This document shows, in pieces, positions 1 through 4,521 of a stretch of DNA of 7,761 nucleotides (position 1 is its first letter; each line of letters begins with the position of its first letter). This DNA is from UBA9630 sp037137555. Lineage in GTDB: Bacteria > Patescibacteriota > Minisyncoccia > Moranbacterales > UBA2206. The translations under genes and the position numbers were made by a program. The stretch is from positions 1-7,761 of the forward strand of contig JBAXKA010000046.1 in the NCBI GenBank assembly GCA_037137555.1, read 5' to 3'. The notes under the pieces are model-generated. The model made no database searches. It saw only the letters and a program-made list of their open reading frames with translations, and was not told the DNA's origin.

Positions 1-1
1 T

Positions 2-100
2 GAAAAGATTAAAAAAGAAAAAGAAAAATATTATCTCTTTGAATGTAGAAGAGAAATACACAGAAATACTAATCCAGTTGAAAATGTAATTGAACCGTAG
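2..100 (+). CDS. C-terminal tail of an upstream gene (5' truncated by window)
   Basis: A frame open from the window edge gives 32 codons and ends in TAG at 98-100. The visible peptide starts with a Lys/Glu-rich stretch (EKIKKEKEKYY) and ends in NPVENVIEP. The composition looks like a real charged C-terminus, but no family can be recognised and the start is outside the window. It could be a chance open stretch, since 32 codons is short. No terminator with a T-run follows. A 5-bp hairpin (GAACC, loop GTA, GGTTC, 92-104) overlaps the stop. Confidence 0.4.
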   Translation, partial: EKIKKEKEKYYLFECRREIHRNTNPVENVIEP

Positions 101-335
101 GTTCTAGTGGAAGACAGAAAAAAAGAAAAGTTTCTGTTTTCTCTAGAGTTTATCTAAATTGATTACTAGATAACTCAAAAGTTCCTTAAAAATTAAATAT
201 CAACCATGGCCCTCTCCAAAATTATTTTGGAGGCTGTCAGATAGTAATATCTGATGTATTAAAGAGTGGAGCTACACTGGTTGAAAAAAATTGCCGCTTG
301 TATCGGCGGGGTAGAAATGGAGCAGGGAGAAAATT
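101..335 (+). promoter_or_regulatory. Structured leader upstream of the 336-980 gene
   Basis: These 235 bases without a gene hold a chain of inverted repeats. They are GAGTT(T)ATCTA with TAGATAACTC (146-156/167-176, one bulged T), CTCCAAAA with TTTTGGAG (214-221/225-232, 3-base loop), TCAGATA with TATCTGA (237-243/248-254, 4-base loop) and GCCG with CGGC (293-296/304-307). None is followed by a T-run, so they are unlikely to be terminators. I find no convincing -35/-10 pair here. The most economical reading is a folded 5' untranslated region of the downstream gene. No known riboswitch class is recognised. Confidence 0.4.
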
Positions 336-980
336 ATGAAAGACATTATAAAAGAATTGGTTAAGTTGATAAACAAACATCAAAGAAAGACATTCCAGGC
401 GGGATGTTCAAAAATTGGCATGGAAAACATGCCAAGTATAAGGGAGCTGTTTCAGCTCCACAAAGTTTTTTACGATAACTTCAGGGAGACAGGAGTCAAC
501 CACCTCCCTGAGGAGAGTTATTTTTGGAGTGGCCAATACATCGGTCGAGAAATAAAAATAAAGAAGATTATTTTAGCAAAAATCTCCGGAGTGCTTCCGG
601 AGAAAAAATGCGAGAACTCACTGGGGAAAATTTTTGGCCATAGTGGCCAAATAATCCCCTCCCAGAATGAGTGGGAGGAAATGCCGGATTGGCGTATCGG
701 AGACATCCGGTATGTGAAGGAGTTTGCGGGAGAAAAACCGATCCCACTAGGGAGCCTTGGTAAATCTAACTCCTCCAGGGGTTATCAGGAGGGAGTCCCC
801 CTACATATCTCGGATGAGATTTGCAGGAACGGAGAGTGCTACCCAATAACTATGCGGCCAGCGAGCTGGCACAGCGGGGTAGTTTTCACAAATACAGATT
901 CGATCGATTGCGGAATGAAGGCGATCGATAAAAGAGAGCTACTCGCCATTGTTGGTGAGTACAAAAGAATAGTTCTTTAA
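336..980 (+). CDS. Hypothetical protein, 214 aa, in hairpin-dense sequence
   Basis: I do not recognise this family. The ATG at 336 is chosen because AGGGAG lies just upstream with a 6-base gap (AAAATT). This is the clearest ribosome binding site in the window; the other genes lack one. The protein has no signal peptide or membrane segment and is probably cytosolic. The N-terminal third is basic and helical (IIKELVKLINKHQRK, residues 4-18); the rest is Gly/Pro-rich and more beta-like. A CRNGEC pair near residues 163-168 and scattered His/Cys could bind metal, but no known motif is met. The coding DNA carries perfect 6-8 bp inverted repeats about every 40 bases, unlike the other genes here, and looks more GC-rich than its neighbours. 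An open frame of this length with a good binding site and a following terminator supports a real gene. A structured noncoding RNA is the alternative. Confidence 0.65.
   Translation: MKDIIKELVKLINKHQRKTFQAGCSKIGMENMPSIRELFQLHKVFYDNFRETGVNHLPEESYFWSGQYIGREIKIKKIILAKISGVLPEKKCENSLGKIFGHSGQIIPSQNEWEEMPDWRIGDIRYVKEFAGEKPIPLGSLGKSNSSRGYQEGVPLHISDEICRNGECYPITMRPASWHSGVVFTNTDSIDCGMKAIDKRELLAIVGEYKRIVL
391..960 (+). repeat. Chain of local inverted repeats inside the coding sequence
   Basis: Stems seen, as left arm/right arm: CATTCC/GGGATG 391-396/401-406 (one G-U); TTGGCATG/CATGCCAA 415-422/428-435; GGAGCTG/CAGCTCC 443-449/453-459; TCAGGGAG/CTCCCTGA 481-488/504-511; TTATTTTT/AAAAATAA 518-525/554-561; TCTCCGGA/TCCGGAGA 583-590/596-603; TTTGGCCA/TGGCCAAA 633-640/644-651; CCTCCCA/TGGGAGG 658-664/672-678; CCGGAT/ATCCGG 684-689/705-710; ATCTC/GAGAT 807-811/816-820; GCCAGC/GCTGGC 857-862/865-870; ATCGATTGC/GCGATCGAT 903-911/921-929 (one G-U); ACTCGCCA/TGGTGAGT 941-948/953-960 (one G-U). 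Most loops are 2-15 bases, so the RNA could fold into consecutive small hairpins. Confidence 0.75.
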
Positions 981-996
981 ACCACAAATCGACTTT

Positions 997-1029
997 GAGC
1001 CAAGTCGTAAAACATGGCTCTTTTTTTTT
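997..1029 (+). terminator. Intrinsic terminator after the 336-980 gene
   Basis: GAGCCA (997-1002) pairs with TGGCTC (1015-1020) and is followed at once by nine T (1021-1029). An overlapping stem, CGACTT (990-995) with AAGTCG (1002-1007), shares base 1002 and would compete with the terminator stem. Confidence 0.8.
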
Positions 1030-1147
1030 ATTTAAAACAGCTCAAATGCAATACTAGGTGATAAAATGAGTTAGTGTTGTTAAGCACTAATAGTTGCAAT
1101 TACAACCAAAAAATATTACACTACAAGTGACCAGTCAAAATATCCGT

Positions 1148-3007
1148 ATGAAAAATTTAACCGTAATTATCATAGCTATTTGGAAAAAAATCAAAAAACA
1201 ACCAACCGATGTTTGGTTTTTTTATTTATTTTTATCAACTTTCACATTAAGCATACGAAAGGTGCTGTTTTTTTTTCCAGTTAAAGGAATATTTAATGAA
1301 TATACAGGGGTCTATATTTATGTTTCTGATATATTTCTTTGCAGTGCAATAGTTGCTTGGGCGTGTTTAGTATTACGCAATAATCTTGCAAATAAGTCAA
1401 GTGAAAAAACACCTATTTTACGACTTATCCACAGTATGATTTTGTGCATAAGTGGTGGCTTTAGAGTTATCCATAAGTTATCCACAGCAGAATTATTGCA
1501 TAATAAAGCCACTAAATCGCAAAATGACAAAAAATGTTCCACGTGGAACATTTTTCGCTTACTCAATAAATATCAACTCCTATTACTTCCACTCTCTTTA
1601 GTCCTTTGGTCATTTTTAGCTATTTCTTGGTCAGAAAATCAAACAACCAGTCTATATAGATCTATTAAATTTCTCGAGCTTTATGGTTTGTTTTTATATA
1701 TTTCACTTCGACTCATCCCCCTATATTTCAATGAATTTATTCTTGATCATAAAAATGTTCCACGTGGAACATTTTCAAATATACTCATCCATAAAAACAA
1801 CATCATCTCAATAATTATCCTACATTTTCGTGCAATCCTACTGGGCTTTGTTTTTATAATGCTATTTGATCATTATTTGTGGGATATTTGGCAAGGGCAA
1901 GTTTTATTTTGGATAGTTTGTGGTGTTTTGTCAGGAATCGAATTAAGCAAAATACAAGAATCGAATAATTGTTCCACGTGGAACAATGCAAAGCAAAGCT
2001 TTAATGACGAGCAAATAGGACATAAAGCAATTTCTATTGATACTAATAATACCAAAAATGTTCCACGTGGAACATTTTTAGCAATTATCTCTGGGTGTTT
2101 CATTGTAATAGTTACCGGGGTGGTTCAAGCATCATGGGGCATCGCTCAATTTATCATGCAACACTCCGTGGGACTTTTTTGGCTAAAAGAAAGTCTAATC
2201 GGGAAAGATATTTCAGGAGTAGCAAAAATTATTGTTAATAATGCCCCAATAGTTCGTGCCTACGGTTCATTTCCGCATCCTAATATCTTGGGTGGTTTTT
2301 TATTTTTTTCAATAATTCTCACATTGCTATTTAAAAAATTGTTCCACGTGGAACAAATTAAGGAAACAAATATGAAAAATTGTTCCACGTGGAACAAAAT
2401 CGGTCTACTTTGTTGGAAAATTGTTCCACGTGGAACAATTAAAATTAAATTAATTAATTTGTTCTTATTGATTCAATTGATCGGACTGACTCTGACTTTC
2501 TCTAAATCTGCAATAATAGCCCTGATAGCGACTTGTTTATATTTAATTGTTCCACGTGGAACAATTAATTTGTTTGAAATAACCACTAAGTGTGATTGTG
2601 GTAATAATATTAAACATTGTTCCACGTGGAACAATTTTTACATTAGAATTTCAGCATTGTTCCACGTGGAACAATTCAGGCTAAGGGTTTTGATTTTCAT
2701 TTCACTTGGGATTGGCTTTTTAACAATCTTCTTTTCTCAATTTAAATTTTATGCATTTTTTTTAAATTCACTGAATGAGCGTATTATTTATTTTATTATT
2801 TCAAAAAAAATTATTCTAGAGTGGCCTATTTTTGGCTCTGGCACTGGACAATTTGTCGCAGTGGCAGAGCGCATATTCCCAGATCTACTAATATGGCAAT
2901 ATCAACCAGTGCACAATGTTTTTCTCTTGGTTTGGTCCGATTGGGGGATTGTTGGCTTAGTTTTATTTATTCTATTTTTATGGAGATTATTTCACCTTAA
3001 ATATTAA
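1148..3007 (+). CDS. O-antigen ligase/polymerase-like membrane protein (Wzy/WaaL type)
   Basis: This is a polytopic membrane protein of the Wzy_C/O-antigen ligase type, which joins or polymerises lipid-linked glycan at the outer face of the membrane. From the ATG at 1148 it is 619 aa; a TTG at 1094 in the same frame would add 18 residues. Many hydrophobic segments are visible. Family-like signatures are FPHPN..GGFL (His377-Asn379), LTFSKSA, P560-FGSGTGQF and HNVFLLVWSDWGIVGL (His589). The family is usually about 400-480 aa, so this one is long. The excess lies in hydrophilic stretches between membrane segments that carry the peptides VPRGT, CSTWN or FHVEQ, the three frame translations of one palindrome. 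Residues about 93-113 are encoded by a DnaA-box cluster. The frame stays open throughout, so the inserts appear tolerated. No clear promoter or ribosome binding site precedes it. Confidence 0.8.
   Translation: MKNLTVIIIAIWKKIKKQPTDVWFFYLFLSTFTLSIRKVLFFFPVKGIFNEYTGVYIYVSDIFLCSAIVAWACLVLRNNLANKSSEKTPILRLIHSMILCISGGFRVIHKLSTAELLHNKATKSQNDKKCSTWNIFRLLNKYQLLLLPLSLVLWSFLAISWSENQTTSLYRSIKFLELYGLFLYISLRLIPLYFNEFILDHKNVPRGTFSNILIHKNNIISIIILHFRAILLGFVFIMLFDHYLWDIWQGQVLFWIVCGVLSGIELSKIQESNNCSTWNNAKQSFNDEQIGHKAISIDTNNTKNVPRGTFLAIISGCFIVIVTGVVQASWGIAQFIMQHSVGLFWLKESLIGKDISGVAKIIVNNAPIVRAYGSFPHPNILGGFLFFSIILTLLFKKLFHVEQIKETNMKNCSTWNKIGLLCWKIVPRGTIKIKLINLFLLIQLIGLTLTFSKSAIIALIATCLYLIVPRGTINLFEITTKCDCGNNIKHCSTWNNFYIRISALFHVEQFRLRVLIFISLGIGFLTIFFSQFKFYAFFLNSLNERIIYFIISKKIILEWPIFGSGTGQFVAVAERIFPDLLIWQYQPVHNVFLLVWSDWGIVGLVLFILFLWRLFHLKY
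1425..1486 (+). promoter_or_regulatory. Cluster of four DnaA boxes inside the O-antigen-ligase-like gene
   Basis: TTATCCACA occurs at 1425-1433 and 1478-1486. TTATGCACA is on the minus strand at 1443-1451. TTATCCATA, one base off consensus, is at 1467-1475. Three of the four match TTATNCACA exactly, within 62 bp. The DnaA box is the established binding site of the initiator DnaA, and tight clusters occur at origins and at DnaA-titrating or regulatory sites. No dnaA, dnaN or rpmH is in the window, so an origin role is inference. Confidence 0.6.
1535..1550. repeat. parS-like palindrome, copy 1
   Basis: The exact 16-mer reads as CSTWN (from codon 130). It is A5/T5 flanked, giving a perfect 26-bp palindrome at 1530-1555. 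It lies 49 bp past the last DnaA box. Confidence 0.85.
1756..1771. repeat. parS-like palindrome, copy 2
   Basis: The exact 16-mer reads as VPRGT (from codon 204) and has the A4/T4 flank class. Confidence 0.85.
1970..1985. repeat. parS-like palindrome, copy 3
   Basis: The exact 16-mer reads as CSTWN (from codon 275) and has the AT/AT flank class. Confidence 0.85.
2059..2074. repeat. parS-like palindrome, copy 4
   Basis: The exact 16-mer reads as VPRGT (from codon 305) and is flanked by A5/T5, like copy 1. Confidence 0.85.
2340..2355. repeat. parS-like palindrome, copy 5
   Basis: The exact 16-mer reads as FHVEQ (from codon 399). It is the first of three copies spaced 41 bp apart. Confidence 0.85.
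2381..2396. repeat. parS-like palindrome, copy 6
   Basis: The exact 16-mer reads as CSTWN (from codon 412) and starts 41 bp after copy 5. Confidence 0.85.
2422..2437. repeat. parS-like palindrome, copy 7
   Basis: The exact 16-mer reads as VPRGT (from codon 426) and starts 41 bp after copy 6. Confidence 0.85.
2548..2563. repeat. parS-like palindrome, copy 8
   Basis: The exact 16-mer reads as VPRGT (from codon 468). With its flanks it forms a perfect 26-bp palindrome at 2543-2568. Confidence 0.85.
2618..2633. repeat. parS-like palindrome, copy 9
   Basis: The exact 16-mer reads as CSTWN (from codon 491). Confidence 0.85.
2658..2673. repeat. parS-like palindrome, copy 10
   Basis: The exact 16-mer reads as FHVEQ (from codon 505). 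It starts 40 bp after copy 9 and is the last copy before the conserved C-terminal region of the protein. Confidence 0.85.
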
Positions 3008-3069
3008 TGGCGTGATAAACTTGAATCTAATAAAGGCTTATTTTAAGCTCATACCAAATCTTTTCTACC

Positions 3070-3098
3070 TTGACAATTATACTGTTTTATTGCATAAT
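3070..3098 (+). promoter_or_regulatory. Sigma70-type promoter, distal, for the 3D-domain gene
   Basis: A perfect -35 TTGACA (3070-3075) and a -10 CATAAT (3093-3098) are separated by 17 bp. Transcription would start near 3105, leaving a leader of about 155 bases before the ATG at 3261. Confidence 0.65.
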
Positions 3099-3170
3099 GT
3101 TTTGGACACGAGCAACTAAGTCTAGTTATTTTTTATAGTATTTTTTGCACTAGTGTTGCGATGAGACCAC

Positions 3171-3199
3171 TTGACTTTTTGGCCGTTTTCTGCTAGGCT
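3171..3199 (+). promoter_or_regulatory. Sigma70-type promoter, proximal, with extended -10
   Basis: TTGACT (3171-3176), a 17-bp spacer and TAGGCT (3194-3199) preceded by TGC (3191-3193), an extended -10. Predicted start is about 3206. Confidence 0.6.
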
Positions 3200-3204
3200 A
3201 TTTG

Positions 3205-3238
3205 GTCAGTCTGAAAAAGGGAACTAGCCCGGGCTGAC
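3205..3238 (+). promoter_or_regulatory. Hairpin at the predicted mRNA 5' end
   Basis: GTCAG (3205-3209) pairs with CTGAC (3234-3238). The loop contains GGGAACTAGCCCGGG, and the palindrome AGCCCGGGCT (3226-3235) offers alternative pairing. From the proximal promoter, the transcript would begin in this stem. It is GC-rich against its surroundings. No riboswitch class fits. Confidence 0.35.
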
Positions 3239-3260
3239 GCTTAACAATTAAAGTTTATGT

Positions 3261-3836
3261 ATGCGTATTAGCACAAAGTTGGCGCTTTTAGCTAGCTTGT
3301 TGGTTATTCTGAATTTTGGAATAATGACGAGTATGGCAAGAGCCGATGAGTCTAATCAAACAAAAATAAACTTAAACTTAACTGAAAATATTCTGACTAT
3401 GAATCAAACAGCTGTTTGCATAGCGGATGAAAAAAAATCTGGCGTGGTCGCAATGGAAGTGAAAACGGAAAATAAAGAAGAAGTAAAAATAGAAGAAAAA
3501 AAAGTAATTGAAATTAAAAAAGTACTCAACAATAGCGACTTACCAAAAGGCAAATTCATAATTAATGCTTCTGCTTATACGGCGGCAGCTGATGAATGTG
3601 GTAAAAGCGATGGAATTACAGCCTCAGGAAAAAAAGTCAAAGAAAATGAAACTATTGCTTGTCCAAAGAGTTTTGCTTTTGGGACAAAAATAAATATCGA
3701 AGGTTATGGAACCTATATTTGCCAAGATCGCGGTGGTGCGATCAAGGGAAATAAAATTGATATCTACATGGAAACAAAAGCCCAAGCATTTGCTTTTGGT
3801 AGAAGAAATTTAACAGCTGAGATTGTTATTGAATAG
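3261..3836 (+). CDS. Secreted 3D-domain protein (putative peptidoglycan lytic enzyme)
   Basis: This is a 191-aa exported protein ending in a 3D domain (PF06725 type), the fold shared with the MltA and Rpf/YabE group of wall-cleaving proteins. Residues 1-28 form a signal peptide: two basic residues, a hydrophobic core at about 7-24, then SMARADE, where cleavage after Ala is plausible. Residues about 66-88 are a Glu/Lys-rich linker. The 3D domain spans about 99-190: INASAYTAAADECG, SDGITASG, FGTKINIEGYG, QDRGGAIKGNKIDIYM and AFGRR. The three conserved Asp are best matched by D117, D156 and D167. Three Cys (113, 134, 154) in the domain could form a disulfide outside the cell. The gene has two promoters and its own terminator, so it is a single-gene unit. 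There is no clear ribosome binding site; a second, out-of-frame ATG lies 4 bases upstream. Confidence 0.85.
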   Translation: MRISTKLALLASLLVILNFGIMTSMARADESNQTKINLNLTENILTMNQTAVCIADEKKSGVVAMEVKTENKEEVKIEEKKVIEIKKVLNNSDLPKGKFIINASAYTAAADECGKSDGITASGKKVKENETIACPKSFAFGTKINIEGYGTYICQDRGGAIKGNKIDIYMETKAQAFAFGRRNLTAEIVIE

Positions 3837-3845
3837 TGACATATA

Positions 3846-3877
3846 AAAAAGCACTTCGATTAATCGGAGTGCTTTTT
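3846..3877 (+). terminator. Intrinsic terminator after the 3D-domain gene
   Basis: AAAAAGCACT pairs with AGTGCTTTTT, and the stem continues through a G-T pair into CGAT/ATCG. The stem is almost unbroken from 3846 to 3877 and ends in five T. The A/T arms make it possibly bidirectional. Confidence 0.9.
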
Positions 3878-3937
3878 GAACTTTACAAAAAGTGTGCTAT
3901 ATTTATTTCATGATTTAACACTAAATAAACTATATTA
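3876..3937 (+). promoter_or_regulatory. Promoter-leader cassette, divergent copy D
   Basis: TTGAAC (3876-3881), a 16-bp spacer and TATATT (3898-3903) with extended TGC (3895-3897). The -35 overlaps the T-run of the preceding terminator. Downstream, TTTATTT...AAATAAA and TATATTAA follow the same order as in cassettes A-C, so this looks like a diverged copy. It drives the 3950 gene. Confidence 0.6.
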
Positions 3938-3949
3938 ACAACTAAAAAA

Positions 3950-4246
3950 ATGAGTGCAATATCCTTTCCTGCTCAATACAAACAATCGATTTTGCATAAA
4001 ACAAAGAACTCGACCATTCGTATCGGCGAAGAAATTGACAAATATAAGGCTGGCGAAACATATTCGGTGAAATCATATGCTGGCAAGCATTGGAATGTTA
4101 AAATAAAAATACTTAGCATAACAAAAACTAAGCTTTGCTGCTTGTCTAATCACAATATTCCAAAAAGAAGCATCAAGGCAACACAACGAAAAGAAAAAAT
4201 ATTATCAGATGAACCGGTTGAAATTATTCGATTTGTAGTTGTATAA
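3950..4246 (+). CDS. Small ASCH/PUA-like domain protein
   Basis: This 98-aa protein has no signal peptide and is probably cytosolic. The stretch ISFPAQYKQSILHKTKNSTIRIG followed by KYKAGETYSV resembles the ASCH-domain pattern: a phenylalanine start, a Lys-x-x-x-Thr-x-Arg strand (K17/K19, T22, R24), then a Gly (G35) and a beta strand. ASCH proteins have a PUA-like fold and are linked to RNA binding or, in the YqfB group, to nucleoside deacylation; which applies here cannot be told. The C-terminus is strongly hydrophobic (IIRFVVV). The ATG is preceded by a run of A and no ribosome binding site. It has its own promoter directly after the previous terminator. No terminator with a T-run follows. 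Confidence 0.55.
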   Translation: MSAISFPAQYKQSILHKTKNSTIRIGEEIDKYKAGETYSVKSYAGKHWNVKIKILSITKTKLCCLSNHNIPKRSIKATQRKEKILSDEPVEIIRFVVV

Positions 4247-4521
4247 TTTTGACATCAGCACATTTTGATTGACAAAAATCTCCCCATCGGCTATGATATC
4301 CAGCAGGTAAAAATTAGGGTTTTAGGACTAAGGTTTGTCTTGATATTTCTCTAAGAACAGGCAAAACTCTTGCTAAAACTAAAAGAAAGGTTAATTGTAT
4401 TAGTAATCTAATTCAAACAACTTCTCGTATTATCTTTTGTAGAAAAAATTTAAAGACCATTGTTACTAAGGTTTATTTATTCCAAAAAAACATAGTAGCC
4501 TTTATCAAAAAACACCGAACG
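4247..4521 (+). promoter_or_regulatory. Promoter region and open leader of the LysM-CHAP gene
   Basis: A near-consensus promoter has TTGACA (4269-4274), a 17-bp spacer and TATGAT (4292-4297), with a start near 4304. After it, the frame of the downstream gene is open from 4318 to the GTG at 4522. It contains no ATG, GTG or TTG in that frame but translates to a basic, membrane-proximal-looking peptide. A rare ATT start at 4399, preceded by AAAGG at 4386-4390, would be one solution. Confidence 0.65.

Larger units (their letters stand above)
1535..2673. repeat. Cluster of ten parS-like 16-bp palindromes
   Basis: Ten exact copies of TGTTCCACGTGGAACA lie at 1535, 1756, 1970, 2059, 2340, 2381, 2422, 2548, 2618 and 2658 (start positions), all within one gene. 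The form matches the chromosomal parS consensus TGTTnCACGTGAAACA, with C/G at the variable inner positions as in pseudomonad parS; ParB/Spo0J binds such sites. Two flank classes occur. Copies 1, 2 and 4 are extended by AAAA on the left and TTTT on the right. Copies 3 and 5-10 are extended by (A)T and A(T). Reading frames used are VPRGT four times, CSTWN four times and FHVEQ twice. No parA or parB is present in the window. Confidence 0.85.

Noticed and set aside
101..335. Known riboswitch in the leader of the 336-980 gene
   Set aside because: Several stems are present, but none of the conserved cores of riboswitch classes I know can be matched.
518..706. Minus-strand open frame inside the 336-980 gene
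   Set aside because: It is fully overlapped by a better-supported gene; the many inverted repeats make both strands look alike.
1318..1566. Minus-strand open frame starting near MFHVEH
   Set aside because: It lies antisense within the O-antigen-ligase-like gene; the apparent protein-like motif is just the palindrome read backwards.
1873..2103. Minus-strand open frame containing VPRGTF and LFHVEQ
   Set aside because: Same cause: two palindrome copies keep the antisense strand open. It has no promoter or family signature of its own.
1535..2673. CRISPR array reading of the ten repeats
   Set aside because: The repeats are 16-bp palindromes with irregular spacing inside a conserved coding frame, and there are no cas genes.
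1535..2673. Assembly artefact or synthetic insert explaining the palindromes
   Set aside because: The reading frame stays open, and conserved O-antigen-ligase motifs lie both between and after the copies, so the sequence behaves like natural DNA.
3035..3050. Terminator after the O-antigen-ligase-like gene
   Set aside because: Only a 5-bp stem (GCTTA/TAAGC) without a T-run; too weak to call.
3097..3138. A 13-codon leader peptide after the distal promoter
   Set aside because: It overlaps the promoter's own -10 region, lacks a ribosome binding site and shows no regulatory codon run.
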